Source: a bacterium 1xD42-87
GTDB taxonomy: Bacteria; Bacillota; Clostridia; Lachnospirales; Lachnospiraceae
DNA: 59,458 bases
Direction of reading: 5' to 3'
Assembly (NCBI GenBank): GCA_003611805.1
Contig: RAYM01000042.1
Location: forward strand, 1-59,458
Of this stretch, positions 1-8,361 are shown piece by piece (positions within the stretch are counted from its first letter, which is position 1; the number at the start of each line of letters is the position of its first letter). A program made the translations under genes and the position numbers. Under the pieces are notes generated by a model, which saw only the letters and a list, made by a program, of their open reading frames with translations, was not told the origin of the DNA and did no database searches.

Positions 1-1
1 G

Positions 2-79
2 CTGCTGGGGTATATGCACAAGGGATTGGATTTCAGACTGAGGGGAGGTGAAACGGATGAATCTGCAGGAGACACATAA
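2..79 (+). CDS. 3' end of an upstream open frame (partial)
   Basis: The frame is open from the window edge to a TAA at 77-79 and would encode about 25 C-terminal residues ending in ESAGDT. It overlaps the start of the next small gene by 23 bases, as coupled genes often do. Another frame is open only to position 51, so the assignment is weak. No function can be read from so short a piece. Confidence 0.25.
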   Translation: MLGYMHKGLDFRLRGGETDESAGDT

Positions 80-221
80 TGAGTACGATATGCTGAAGGG
101 GAACGTGAACAGGATGTTTCTCACGGATGAGGTGGCGGAGCTTGTGAAGATGTATGAATTTGCACAGAAGAGGCTCGAAAAAATCTACGAATACCATTAT
201 GGAAGATTAAATAACAACTGA
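57..221 (+). CDS. small hypothetical protein, 54 aa
   Basis: An ATG follows a GGAGG ribosome site at 44-48 with 8 bases spacing. The product is a charged, probably helical 54-residue peptide (starts MNLQETHNEY, ends YGRLNNN) with heptad-like spacing of Leu, Val and Ile. I see no signal peptide or known motif. It may be translationally coupled to the upstream frame that it overlaps. The function is unknown. Confidence 0.5.
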   Translation: MNLQETHNEYDMLKGNVNRMFLTDEVAELVKMYEFAQKRLEKIYEYHYGRLNNN

Positions 222-236
222 TATGTAACTGCAAAC

Positions 237-264
237 AAAAAATACCCGGAACAATTCCGGGTAT
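237..264 (-). terminator. Rho-independent terminator of tRNA-Gly
   Basis: A perfect 10-bp stem (242-251 with 255-264, loop 252-254) is followed on the minus strand by a run of six T. It sits 12 bases past the 3' end of the tRNA. The minus-strand T run shows that it serves the tRNA rather than the plus-strand small gene. Confidence 0.85.
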
Positions 265-276
265 CGTTTAGGTCAG

Positions 277-349
277 AGCGCGAGACGGGACTCGAACCCG
301 CGGCCTCGACCTTGGCAAGGTCGCGCTCCACCAACTGAGCCACTCGCGC
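277..349 (-). tRNA. tRNA-Gly (anticodon GCC)
   Basis: The minus strand folds into a full cloverleaf. A 7-bp acceptor stem pairs 343-349 with 278-284. The D-arm carries GTGGCTCAGTTGGT, the anticodon loop reads CTTGCCAAG, and the T-loop contains GGTTCGAGTCC. The discriminator base is T. CCA is not encoded, so the nucleotidyltransferase must add it. The gene stands alone with its own promoter and terminator. Confidence 0.97.
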
Positions 350-382
350 TTGTTGTCCGTTTGTATCGCTCGGACATTTATT

Positions 383-411
383 AATATACTATAGAGGTTT
401 GGATTTGTCAA
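383..411 (-). promoter_or_regulatory. sigma-A promoter of tRNA-Gly
   Basis: On the minus strand, TTGACA (406-411) and TATATT (383-388) are separated by exactly 17 bases, about 34 bases ahead of the mature tRNA 5' end. This is a near-consensus housekeeping promoter, as expected for a stable RNA. Confidence 0.85.
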
Positions 412-439
412 CAAGAAAATTAAATTTTTTAAAAAAGAT

Positions 440-467
440 TTGACAAATATGAAAAATGGTGTATTAT
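440..467 (+). promoter_or_regulatory. sigma-A promoter of the 78-aa protein gene
   Basis: TTGACA (440-445) and TATTAT (462-467) are 16 bases apart. Transcription would start near 474, giving a 45-base leader with the GGGAGG ribosome site of the gene at 519. It is divergent from the tRNA promoter, with 28 bases between the two -35 boxes. Confidence 0.8.
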
Positions 468-518
468 GTTGGTGTAAACGAAGAGTAGAAAGTAGAAGAG
501 AAAAGGGAGGAAAAGAAA

Positions 519-755
519 ATGAAAGTAATGAACATCGACAACCCTGAAAAGTTTTTTGATGTAGTAAACCAGTGCAAAGGAACGGTTGAGCTGGTAACCA
601 AAGAGGGAGACAGACTGAACTTAAAGTCTCAGCTGACCAAGTATGTGGCGCTCACAAAGCTTTTTGCCGACAATGCGATTCCGGAGATGGAGCTTGTTGC
701 GCATGATCCTGAGGATGTGAACCGTCTGCTTGATTACATGGTAAATGCGAAATAA
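519..755 (+). CDS. conserved small hypothetical protein, 78 aa
   Basis: A soluble acidic protein of 78 residues starting MKVMNIDNPEKFFDVV. I recall similar short proteins as conserved in Lachnospiraceae, sometimes labelled 'polyA polymerase' in databases, but this one is far too short and lacks nucleotidyltransferase motifs. A strong GGGAGG site lies ahead of the ATG, with a consensus promoter at 440-467 and a weak hairpin terminator after it. Good expression signals suggest a real housekeeping small protein. The function is unknown. Confidence 0.8.
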   Translation: MKVMNIDNPEKFFDVVNQCKGTVELVTKEGDRLNLKSQLTKYVALTKLFADNAIPEMELVAHDPEDVNRLLDYMVNAK

Positions 756-773
756 ATAAGAGTAAGAACTATG

Positions 774-803
774 CTGCTGTGTGGAACTTCCGCGCAGCAG
801 TTT
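774..803 (+). terminator. weak terminator or attenuator before greA
   Basis: Eleven paired positions, two of them G-U (774-784 with 790-800, loop 785-789), are followed by TTT. It lies between the 78-aa gene and greA, so it could lower read-through into greA. The short T run makes termination partial at best. Confidence 0.45.
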
Positions 804-825
804 ACGCTTTGGGACGAGGAATATC

Positions 826-1329
826 ATGCACAATGAACTGACAAAACAGGATATCCGTAAGATGGAGGAAGAGATCGAGTACCGTAAGCTGGTGGTGCGT
901 CCGGCGGCTCTGGAGGATGTGAAGACGGCGAGAGCACACGGCGACCTGAGCGAGAACTTCGAGTATCATGCGGCGAAGAAAGTGAAGAATCAGAATGAGA
1001 GCCGCATCCGCTATCTGGAACGGATGATAAAAACTGCCGTGATTGTGTCCGATGAATCCGCGGAGGACGAGGTCGGCATGAATAACACGGTGGAGGTCTT
1101 TATCGAGGAGGATAATCTCACAGAGACTTACAAGCTGGTGACGACGGTGCGTGGTAATTCCCTGGAGGGACTGATCAGCACGGAATCGCCGCTTGGGAAG
1201 GCGCTGCTAGGGCATAAGGTGGGCGACCGTGTTTATGTGGAACTGCCCGGTGGAGGCGGCTACTACGTGGTGGTAAAATCCATCGAAAATACAATTGATG
1301 ACGGAACGGATAAGTTGAGGAGCTTCTGA
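826..1329 (+). CDS. greA: transcription elongation factor GreA
   Basis: A 167-residue GreA/GreB-family protein that rescues backtracked RNA polymerase by stimulating transcript cleavage through the secondary channel. The N-terminal coiled coil carries the family signature (ARAHGDLSENFEYHAAK) with the acidic tip residues D and E. The C-terminal FKBP-like domain has GLISTESPLGKALLGHKVGD. I chose the ATG at 826 because GAGGA stands 5 bases ahead and the alignment with GreA begins there. An in-frame GTG at 781 lies inside the preceding hairpin. Length is normal for the family (about 158-167). Confidence 0.93.
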   Translation: MHNELTKQDIRKMEEEIEYRKLVVRPAALEDVKTARAHGDLSENFEYHAAKKVKNQNESRIRYLERMIKTAVIVSDESAEDEVGMNNTVEVFIEEDNLTETYKLVTTVRGNSLEGLISTESPLGKALLGHKVGDRVYVELPGGGGYYVVVKSIENTIDDGTDKLRSF

Positions 1330-1346
1330 AACAGGGGCTCCTTTTT
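1318..1346 (+). terminator. Rho-independent terminator of greA
   Basis: AGGAGC (1318-1323) pairs with GCTCCT (1337-1342) and runs into five T. The stem begins inside the last codons and spans the stop codon, so coding sequence and terminator are fused. Confidence 0.7.
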
Positions 1347-1348
1347 GT

Positions 1349-1447
1349 ATGCAAAACCGTATGCAAGCATTCGTTTTGCATCCATTTGCTTCTAACTCCG
1401 CTTATGCGCGCATATCTTTAAAAAGAAGTGACAAGCCCTGCTGGTAG
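1349..1447. repeat. inverted repeat and three-block element before the P-type ATPase
   Basis: A 9-bp inverted repeat, ATGCAAAAC (1349-1357) and GTTTTGCAT (1373-1381), encloses TGCAAGCATTCG (1362-1373). Two more blocks follow: GCTTATGCGCG (1400-1410) and CTGCTGGTAG (1438-1447). The same three blocks in the same order recur at 38056-38111, upstream of the other P-type ATPase of this window. It could be a diverged repeat or a shared regulatory region. I do not recognise a known riboswitch in it. Confidence 0.45.
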
Positions 1448-1498
1448 TGTAAGGGCGGGTAACGGACAGGTTTCAGGAGATGGCGGGAGGACAGGCGT

Positions 1499-4219
1499 AT
1501 GTATGAGAACAGAAGCGTATCGGAGACAATCCGGGGATTGCAGACAGACGCGGAGAGGGGGCTGAATGCGGCAGACGTTGCGGAACGCAGAACAAAGTAC
1601 GGACCGAACCGGTTAAAGGATCAGGAAAAGAAGAGCCTTGCCGGCAGGATTGCGGCACAGCTGAACGATCCGCTGATATTGATTCTGATGGTGGCAATGG
1701 CGATTTCCATGATGTTAAATGAATTTGGAGATGCCATCATTATTGTGGCAGTGGTTGCGCTGAATGCGGTGGTGGGGATCATCCAGGAGGGCAAAGCGGG
1801 ACGCGCGGTGGAGGCTTTGAAGCAGATTTCGGAGCCGAGAACGACGGTCCTGCGGGACGGCGCACATCACAATATACCGGCGCAGGAACTGGTGCCCGGG
1901 GATATAGTGGTTTTGGAAGCGGGAAACAGGGTTCCGGCTGATTTGCGATTAATAGAGAGTATCGGGCTTTTTGCAGAAGAGTCTACTCTTACAGGAGAGT
2001 CTGTGCCGGTGGAAAAGGATGCGGGATATACAGAGGATGGGACGGCGGACACCAGCAGCAGAAACATGGTATATATGTCCACTTATGTGACGAAAGGGCG
2101 GGGGCTTGGTGTGGTGACGGCGACGGGCATGGACACGCGGGTCGGTCATATTGCGGACATGCTGCACGGGCATAAGGAAAAGCTGACGCCTTTACAGGTA
2201 AGGCTTGGCGAACTGGGAAAGGTATTGAGCGCGCTGGCGGTAGGCATCTGTGTGCTGCTCTTTGTTGTGGCGATTCTGCAAAAGCGTGATGTGGGGGATA
2301 TGCTTTTAACCTCCGTGTCGCTGGCGGTGGCTGCCGTGCCGGAAGGGCTGCCGGCAATTGTGACGATTGTGCTTGCACTCAGTGTGTCCAGAATGGTAAA
2401 GGCGAAGACGATTGTGCGCAGACTTTCGGCGGTGGAGACGCTGGGCGCGGTGGAGGTAGTGTGCTCGGACAAGACAGGGACGCTGACCCAGAACAAAATG
2501 ACGGTAACGGAGTGCTATCTGGACGGGAAACTTACGGAGAAAGCAGGGCTGAAAGAACTGTTTGAGGAGGCAGATACGAACGGGGCGGCGCTTTCCTGTG
2601 CGGCGCACTTCCTTCTGGGCTGTGTACTCTGTAACGACGCGGAGACAGGGGAGGAGGGTATGGGTGATCCTACTGAACTGGCGCTTCTCCATATGGTGCA
2701 GGACTGTGATGTCAGGGTGGAACGGCTGAGGGAAAGATATCCGCGCATAAATGAGGTCGGATTTGATTCCGGGCGCAAAATGATGACTACATTGCACCGG
2801 ATGGGAAGCGGGCAGACGGCTTATACCAAGGGCGCGGCGGAGCGGATTCTGGAAAACTGCGGGCGCTGTTTCAGGAGCGGCAGCATGGCGGAACTTACGG
2901 TGACGGAGAGGGATAGGCTGCTTGGCATCCAGAAGCGTCTGATGGGAGAGGGACGGCGTGTGTTGGCACTGGCGATGGAGCCGGAAGGCGGTATGAAAGA
3001 GCGGGGTATGGTGTTCCTCGGCTTTGTCAGTATGCAGGATCCGGTCAGACCGGAGGCATTGGCGGCTGTCCGGGGGTTTGCGCAGGCGGGGGTTTCCACG
3101 GTGATGATCACGGGAGATCACCCGGACACGGCGTTTTCCATTGCAAAACAGCTTGGGATTGCAAGCCGCGCGGAGGAGTGTATCACGGGCAGGGAACTGG
3201 ATCATTTGAAAGATCAGGCTTTTTTGCAGAGACTGCCGCAGCTTAGGGTGTTTGCGCGGGTGACGCCGGAGCATAAAGTTCGGATTGTGGAAGGCTATAG
3301 AAGTTTACATAAAACAGTGGCAATGACCGGGGACGGGGTCAACGACGCGCCTTCTTTACAGGCGGCGGATATCGGAATCGCCATGGGGCAGGGGGGGACT
3401 GACGTGGCGAGAGGAGCGGCGGACTTTGTACTGATGGATGACAACGTTGCCACCATACACACGGCGATCCGGGAAGGACGGGGTATCTATGAGAACATAC
3501 GGAAATCGGTGTTGTTTCTCCTTTCTTCCAATCTGGGAGAAATACTGACCATGCTCCTGACGATTGTGGCAGGGCTGCCGGTGCCGCTTACTGCCGGATT
3601 TATCCTTTGGATCAATCTGATCACGGACTCCCTGCCGGCATTGGCGCTGGGGGTGGACGACAACGACACGGAAAGTCTCATGCGGGAAGCGCCGCGGAAA
3701 GGTGACGAGTCGCTGTTTGCCCGAGGGGGACTTATGTGTGTGGTCTGCTATGGGCTGGTGATCGGCGGCATCAGTCTGGCGGCGTTTTTGAAAGTTCCCT
3801 ACGACCGCATTGTGACGGAAGGTCTGCCAGTAAGTTTACATAATATACTTGAAGGGCTGAAAATTTCAGCCGTGCTGGCAAAAGCGCAGACCCATGCTTT
3901 CACGGTGCTCGGCATCAGCCAGCTTTTCCATGCGATCGGTATGCGGGATGTGAACCGCTCTGTATTCCGGATGGATCACAGAAGCAATCCACAGATGCTG
4001 CTTGCGCTTGCGGTAGGCATTGCGCTGCAGGCGGCGGTGACGGAAGTCCCCTTTTTGGTTACGCTCTTTGGCACTGTGCGGCTGAGCATGGAGGAGTGGA
4101 TTCGGCTGATGGCGCTTTCTGTCACACCCCTTCTGGTGCATGAACTGCTGGCGGTCGTAGGAATGGCAGGGACTTCGGTCAGGCGTACGTCATGCCAGTG
4201 CGTGGAGGGCAGGGAGTAA
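1499..4219 (+). CDS. calcium-type P2 ATPase (PMR1/SERCA-like)
   Basis: A 906-residue cation-transporting P-type ATPase of the P2A group. In order it shows an N-terminal cation ATPase domain, M1-M2, an actuator domain with TGES, M3-M4 with VPEGLPA, the phosphorylation motif CSDKTGTLT (D324), a nucleotide domain, the hinge MTGDGVNDAPSLQAADIGIAMG, and C-terminal helices with NLITDSLPALALG. The PEGLP and NLITD motifs favour Ca2+ (or Mn2+) export over Na+/K+. GGGAGG precedes the ATG by 8 bases. It is transcribed alone after the greA terminator. Length is usual for bacterial Ca2+ pumps. Specificity is inferred from motifs. Confidence 0.9.
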   Translation: MYENRSVSETIRGLQTDAERGLNAADVAERRTKYGPNRLKDQEKKSLAGRIAAQLNDPLILILMVAMAISMMLNEFGDAIIIVAVVALNAVVGIIQEGKAGRAVEALKQISEPRTTVLRDGAHHNIPAQELVPGDIVVLEAGNRVPADLRLIESIGLFAEESTLTGESVPVEKDAGYTEDGTADTSSRNMVYMSTYVTKGRGLGVVTATGMDTRVGHIADMLHGHKEKLTPLQVRLGELGKVLSALAVGICVLLFVVAILQKRDVGDMLLTSVSLAVAAVPEGLPAIVTIVLALSVSRMVKAKTIVRRLSAVETLGAVEVVCSDKTGTLTQNKMTVTECYLDGKLTEKAGLKELFEEADTNGAALSCAAHFLLGCVLCNDAETGEEGMGDPTELALLHMVQDCDVRVERLRERYPRINEVGFDSGRKMMTTLHRMGSGQTAYTKGAAERILENCGRCFRSGSMAELTVTERDRLLGIQKRLMGEGRRVLALAMEPEGGMKERGMVFLGFVSMQDPVRPEALAAVRGFAQAGVSTVMITGDHPDTAFSIAKQLGIASRAEECITGRELDHLKDQAFLQRLPQLRVFARVTPEHKVRIVEGYRSLHKTVAMTGDGVNDAPSLQAADIGIAMGQGGTDVARGAADFVLMDDNVATIHTAIREGRGIYENIRKSVLFLLSSNLGEILTMLLTIVAGLPVPLTAGFILWINLITDSLPALALGVDDNDTESLMREAPRKGDESLFARGGLMCVVCYGLVIGGISLAAFLKVPYDRIVTEGLPVSLHNILEGLKISAVLAKAQTHAFTVLGISQLFHAIGMRDVNRSVFRMDHRSNPQMLLALAVGIALQAAVTEVPFLVTLFGTVRLSMEEWIRLMALSVTPLLVHELLAVVGMAGTSVRRTSCQCVEGRE

Positions 4220-4259
4220 CGGGCATAGACCGAAACGACGGAATAGGTTTAGACCGACG

Positions 4260-4418
4260 TGCGGAAGGTGAGAAGCAGCAGGCGTAAGCCCGGAGAGCGG
4301 CGGCAGGTTTAAGCCGGCGTGCGGAAGATGAGAAGCAGCAGGCGTAAGCCCGGAGAGCGGCGGCAGGTTAAACCAGTGTGCGGAAAGCGAGAAGCAGCAG
4401 GCAGAGCCCGGAGAGCCA
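4260..4418. repeat. 60-bp tandem repeats copied from the 3' end of ytaF
   Basis: Three head-to-tail units begin at 4260, 4320 and 4379 (periods 60 and 59). Each starts TGCGGAA and contains GAGAAGCAGCAGGC followed by an AGCCCGGAGAGC block. The third, least conserved unit is the coding 3' end of ytaF on the minus strand. The first two lie beyond its stop codon, between it and the ATPase stop. This looks like two rounds of tandem duplication of the gene's tail into the space between the convergent genes. Confidence 0.8.
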
Positions 4419-5012
4419 TGACAGATCGATGCGCAGAGCCCGGGAGAGAAGACGGCCGGAAAGGCACCCAACGATAAAGAGGAGAAGGTTGAAAAGGCTG
4501 GCGGAAAGGAACAGGGCAATCTGGGAAATGTCAGCAGCAGGGAAAGCCATTCCAACAAGAACGCTGTCAAGGGAGAGCGCCAGGCTTAAAAGCAGCGCTT
4601 CCCTGGCGCTTAAAACCTGAACATCGGTGCGGTTTGCCTCTTCGGGCGAAAAGTAGACTGTAAAAATAATGTTGATCTGTTTAATCTGACAGCCCCAGTT
4701 TCCTATGAGACTGGGGTGCTTTTTTGCGATGATGCGGACCAGGCTTTCAAAGAGTTTCGCGATGCCGATGGCGGCAAGCATAAAAAAGGAGAGAATGGGA
4801 AGGATGCCGGATGGCAGCAGGGAGCCGACGATCTCGCCGATTCTTCCGGCGGCGGTGATAAAAAGAGCAGGAACACATGCCAATATAAGAAAGGAGAGGG
4901 CTTTGATGTGCACCCGCCCGGTGCCATAGGAAAATCCTGCTGTCAGGGAATCCAGAGAAACGGCAAGCAGAAAGAGCAGCAGGGAGGAAAGGGAGAAGGA
5001 CATGGGAGTCAC
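4368..5012 (-). CDS. ytaF: YtaF-like sporulation membrane protein (MntP/DUF204 family)
   Basis: A 214-residue integral membrane protein with two related halves, each holding an SLDS motif on a helix (AVSLDSLTAGFSYG near residue 18 and ALSLDSVLVGM near 150). A long hydrophilic loop of about 45 residues lies between them. This two-half layout and central loop match YtaF of Bacillus, made during sporulation, rather than the shorter manganese exporter MntP. GAGGTGA stands 6 bases before the ATG. Its 3' end is the source of the tandem repeats downstream. The transported ion, if any, is unknown. Confidence 0.8.
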   Translation of the reverse strand: MTPMSFSLSSLLLFLLAVSLDSLTAGFSYGTGRVHIKALSFLILACVPALFITAAGRIGEIVGSLLPSGILPILSFFMLAAIGIAKLFESLVRIIAKKHPSLIGNWGCQIKQINIIFTVYFSPEEANRTDVQVLSAREALLLSLALSLDSVLVGMAFPAADISQIALFLSASLFNLLLFIVGCLSGRLLSRALRIDLSWLSGLCLLLLAFRTLV

Positions 5013-5094
5013 CTCATTACGGACTTATTATATTGTATGGGAACGGAATCGGATGTTGAGGGTCAATAATCTGAAAAAGATATCCCCGAAATGA

Positions 5095-5123
5095 TTTACG
5101 CTTTCTGGAAAAAATGTTATAGT
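5095..5123 (+). promoter_or_regulatory. sigma-A-like promoter of the beta-CASP gene
   Basis: TTTACG (5095-5100) and TATAGT (5118-5123) are 17 bases apart, 34 bases upstream of the chosen ATG at 5158. It points away from the divergent ytaF gene. Confidence 0.55.
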
Positions 5124-5157
5124 ATACGTGATAGCAATGAGCAGGGGGGAAAACGGT

Positions 5158-6759
5158 ATGGAACTTATGTTTATCGGGGCAGACCATGAGGTGACAGGGA
5201 GCTGCCATTATCTTCGTGTAGGCGATAAGAATATTCTGGTGGACTACGGTATGGAGCAGGGGGCGAACGTGTTTGAAAACTGCGAACTGCCTGTGGAGGA
5301 AGCGCTGATAGACTATGTGTTCCTCACCCATGCGCATGTCGATCATTCGGGGCTTCTGCCTCTTTTGTATGCAAGGGGGTTCCGCGGTCAGATTTTTGCG
5401 ACGGCGCCCACCTGCGACCTGTGCAGCATTATGCTTCGGGACTGCGCGCATATTCAGATGCAGGAGGCGGAATGGAAGAACCGCAAGGCGAAGAGAAGCG
5501 CGGAAAATGCTGTGGTGGAGCCGCTCTATACCATGGAGGATGCAGACGGGGCGATCAGGCGCCTCATCCCCTGCGATTATGACAGTGAAGTGACGGTATG
5601 TGAAAATATAAAGATCCGCTTTACGGATATCGGACATCTGCTCGGTTCTGCCAGCATTGAGGTCTGGGCGACGGAAGACGGTGTGACGAAGAAGGTGGTA
5701 TTTTCCGGCGATATCGGAAACAGTGACCAGCCGCTGATCAAAGATCCGAAAAACACGACCAAAGCGGATTATGTGGTGATGGAGTCCACCTATGGCGACA
5801 GGCTGCATTCCACGGAAAAAGTGGACTATGTGGGAGAACTGACGAAGATTTTACAGACCACTTTTGACAGGGGCGGCAATGTGGTGATTCCTTCCTTTGC
5901 GGTGGGCAGAACGCAGGAAATGCTCTATTTTCTGCGCCAGATTAAGGATGAACGGCGGGTAAAAGGCCACGAGAACTTCCCGGTCTATGTGGACAGCCCG
6001 CTGGCGGTGGAGGCCACCGGGATTTTCCATAAAAACGAGACGAGATGTTTTGACGAAGAGGCGATGGTTTTAGTCAGAAAAGGGATCAATCCGATTACAT
6101 TCCCGGGACTTCGGCTAGCCATTACAAGCGACGAATCCAAGGCAATCAACTTTGAGCATACGCCGAAGGTTATCATATCCGCTTCCGGCATGTGTGAGGC
6201 GGGGCGTATCAGACACCATCTGAAGCATAATCTGTGGCGTCCTGAGTGCACGATTCTGTTCGTGGGCTATCAGGCTGTGGGGACACTCGGCAGAATGCTT
6301 GTGGAGGGCGCGAAGGAGGTCAAACTGTTCGGGGAGCCAATCGAGATCCGCGCTGATATCGCGAAGCTGGTCGGCATGAGCGGTCATGCAGATAAGAACG
6401 GGCTTTTACAGTGGGTGGATGGCTTTGAAAAGAAGCCGGACAAAGTTTTCGTGGTACATGGTGAGGACAGTGTCTGCAAGCTCTTTACGGAGTGTCTGAA
6501 AGTGGAGCATGGAATGGATGCCTATGCGCCTTACAGCGGCACCCGCTATGATCTGATAAGCGGTGAGTTTATCCATGAGGCGGAGCCTGTGGCGATCAGG
6601 AAGAAGGCACGCGGTATTTCCGACGTCTTTGCAAGGCTTTTGGCAAGCGGGCAGAGGCTTATCGCTGTTATACACAAGAACGAGGGAGCCGCAAACAAGG
6701 ATCTGGCGCGGTTCGCGGATCAGATCAATTCGCTTTGCGACAAGTGGGAGCGGACATAA
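5158..6759 (+). CDS. metallo-beta-lactamase/beta-CASP family RNA-processing hydrolase
   Basis: A 533-residue protein. The beta-lactamase-fold half carries the two-metal motif HAHVDHSG (H58, H60, D62, H63). It is followed by GHLLGSASIEV, the SGDIG motif, an inserted beta-CASP domain with ASGMCEAGRIRHHL, and SGHADK near the end of the catalytic core. This is the CPSF73/Ysh1-like branch found in bacteria, predicted to be an endo- or exoribonuclease. The ATG at 5158 is preceded by a G-rich ribosome site. An earlier ATG at 5128 lies in the leader. The C-terminal ~60 residues look like a short extra domain. No partner gene is adjacent. Confidence 0.85.
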   Translation: MELMFIGADHEVTGSCHYLRVGDKNILVDYGMEQGANVFENCELPVEEALIDYVFLTHAHVDHSGLLPLLYARGFRGQIFATAPTCDLCSIMLRDCAHIQMQEAEWKNRKAKRSAENAVVEPLYTMEDADGAIRRLIPCDYDSEVTVCENIKIRFTDIGHLLGSASIEVWATEDGVTKKVVFSGDIGNSDQPLIKDPKNTTKADYVVMESTYGDRLHSTEKVDYVGELTKILQTTFDRGGNVVIPSFAVGRTQEMLYFLRQIKDERRVKGHENFPVYVDSPLAVEATGIFHKNETRCFDEEAMVLVRKGINPITFPGLRLAITSDESKAINFEHTPKVIISASGMCEAGRIRHHLKHNLWRPECTILFVGYQAVGTLGRMLVEGAKEVKLFGEPIEIRADIAKLVGMSGHADKNGLLQWVDGFEKKPDKVFVVHGEDSVCKLFTECLKVEHGMDAYAPYSGTRYDLISGEFIHEAEPVAIRKKARGISDVFARLLASGQRLIAVIHKNEGAANKDLARFADQINSLCDKWERT

Positions 6760-6769
6760 AGCTGCACTA

Positions 6770-6838
6770 GGGCATCAGAGGACGATGCCCAAGTACAACT
6801 ATATTATGTTCGGAAGAATGCAAAGAACGCATTCTTCC
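6770..6838 (+). other. two hairpins after the beta-CASP gene
   Basis: The first stem pairs 6770-6776 with 6784-6790 (7 bp). The second pairs GGAAGAATGC (6812-6821) with GCATTCTTCC (6829-6838), 10 bp around the loop AAAGAAC. Neither is followed by a T run. The second resembles the hairpin at 30757-30785 in stem, A-rich loop and the trailing GAAGG. Confidence 0.5.
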
Positions 6839-6932
6839 TGAAGGGTTTACATTATGAATCAATGAAATGCCGCAGGTTTGCGAATTAGAGAAAGATTGGT
6901 TTACATAATATAAAATGAATGGAGAACGGGGA

Positions 6933-7781
6933 GTGAGTCTTGCAGATCACATTTTTATAGATATGTGCAGGGATATATTGGAAAACGGAACGAGCACGGA
7001 GGGGGAGAAGGTGAGGCCTCACTGGCCGGACGGGGAGAGCGCTTACACTGTGAAGAAATTCGGGGTGGTGAACCGTTACGATCTGTCGGAGGAGTTCCCG
7101 ATTATGACGCTTCGCAGGACGGCGATTAAGAGCGCCACGGACGAAATGCTCTGGATCTGGCAGCAGAAGTCCAACAATATCAACGATTTGCACAGCCATA
7201 TCTGGGACGAGTGGGCGGATGCGGACGGCAGTATCGGCAAGGCATACGGCTATCAGATGGGCGTGAAACATCAGTATAAAGAAGGCATGATGGATCAGGT
7301 GGACCGGGTGATTTACGATCTGAAAAACAACCCGTTCAGCCGCCGTATTATGACCAATCTGTATGTGCATCAGGATTTGCATGAGATGAATCTGTACCCA
7401 TGCGCTTACAGCATGACCTTCAATGTGACACAGAAGAAAGGGCATGAGAAGCTGACGCTCAACGCGGTATTAAACCAGCGTTCGCAGGATGTGCTGACGG
7501 CGAACAACTGGAATGTAGTGCAGTATGCGGTGCTGGTGCATATGCTGGCGCAGGTGTGCGGCATGGAGGCAGGAGAGCTTGTCCATGTGATCGCGGACGC
7601 GCATATTTACGACAGACATATACCTATTATAAAGGAAATGATTGAGAGACCCGTTTACGACGCGCCGACATTCTGGCTGAATCCTGAGATTACGGACTTC
7701 TATCAGTTTACGCGGGACGATGTAAAGGTTGAGAATTATATGACGGGTCCGCAGGTGGCGGATATACCTGTGGCGATCTAA
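6933..7781 (+). CDS. thyA: thymidylate synthase
   Basis: Makes dTMP from dUMP with methylene-tetrahydrofolate. About 282 residues, with the catalytic cysteine in NLYPCAYS (C157), the RRI(M) phosphate-binding motif, RSQDVLTANNWN and HIYDRH. I prefer the GTG at 6933 because GGAG lies 8 bases upstream and the protein then starts VSLADHIF, as relatives do. The upstream in-frame ATG (6915) has no ribosome site and overlaps a GTTTACATAA word. It is followed after 15 bases by folA, which regenerates the tetrahydrofolate that ThyA oxidises. Confidence 0.95.
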   Translation: MSLADHIFIDMCRDILENGTSTEGEKVRPHWPDGESAYTVKKFGVVNRYDLSEEFPIMTLRRTAIKSATDEMLWIWQQKSNNINDLHSHIWDEWADADGSIGKAYGYQMGVKHQYKEGMMDQVDRVIYDLKNNPFSRRIMTNLYVHQDLHEMNLYPCAYSMTFNVTQKKGHEKLTLNAVLNQRSQDVLTANNWNVVQYAVLVHMLAQVCGMEAGELVHVIADAHIYDRHIPIIKEMIERPVYDAPTFWLNPEITDFYQFTRDDVKVENYMTGPQVADIPVAI

Positions 7782-7796
7782 AAGGAGACACAATAT

Positions 7797-8291
7797 ATGA
7801 ACGCAATCGTAGCGGTGGACAACAACTGGGCGATCGGCAGCAAAAACAATCTGCTTGTCAGGATTCCGGCGGATCACAAGAATTTCAGGCAGGAGACGAC
7901 GGGCAAGGTGGTAGTGCTTGGGAGAAAGACGCTGGAGACGTTTCCGCAGGGGATGCCTCTGCCGAACAGGATAAATATTATCCTGTCCACGAATCCGGAT
8001 TATAAGGTGAAGGACGCCGTGGTGGTACACAGCAAAGAGGAGCTTGATACGGAGCTGAAAAAATATCCCACGGAGGATGTGTATATTATCGGCGGGGAGA
8101 GCGTTTATCGGATGATGCTTCCGGCGTGCGACGTGGTACATGTGACGAAGATCGATCACGACTATGAGGCGGATGCGTATTTTCCGAATCTGGATAAAGA
8201 TGACGAGTGGGAGATTACTGCGGAGAGTGAGGAGCAGACTTATTTTGATCTGCCGTATTACTTTGTAAAATACGAGAGAAGAAAGAAATAA
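7797..8291 (+). CDS. folA: dihydrofolate reductase
   Basis: A 164-residue DHFR. It starts MNAIVAVDNNWAIG, the classic N-terminal strand, followed by the PADHKNF helix with its substrate-binding acidic residue, VVLGRKT for NADPH binding, and YIIGGESVYRMMLP. It reduces dihydrofolate to tetrahydrofolate. AAAGGAGA precedes the ATG, and the gene follows thyA closely, so the two form one operon. Nothing unusual is visible. Confidence 0.96.
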   Translation: MNAIVAVDNNWAIGSKNNLLVRIPADHKNFRQETTGKVVVLGRKTLETFPQGMPLPNRINIILSTNPDYKVKDAVVVHSKEELDTELKKYPTEDVYIIGGESVYRMMLPACDVVHVTKIDHDYEADAYFPNLDKDDEWEITAESEEQTYFDLPYYFVKYERRKK

Positions 8292-8361
8292 TCAGTGGGG
8301 GAGTCTGTTAAGGGCAGACGAGAAGGCAGCAGGAATTGATATAAAGGAAGGGTACACAGGT

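Noticed and set aside
2306..3274. Long minus-strand open frame (322 codons) inside the P-type ATPase gene
   Set aside because: His/Arg-rich shadow of the real gene, with no ribosome site or family pattern. Several other long antisense frames (inside mbl, htpG, the kinase and the 1194-aa gene) were rejected for the same reason.
4378..5069. Plus-strand open frames opposite ytaF
   Set aside because: Arg/Gly-rich translations without ribosome sites. ytaF on the other strand explains the coding signal.
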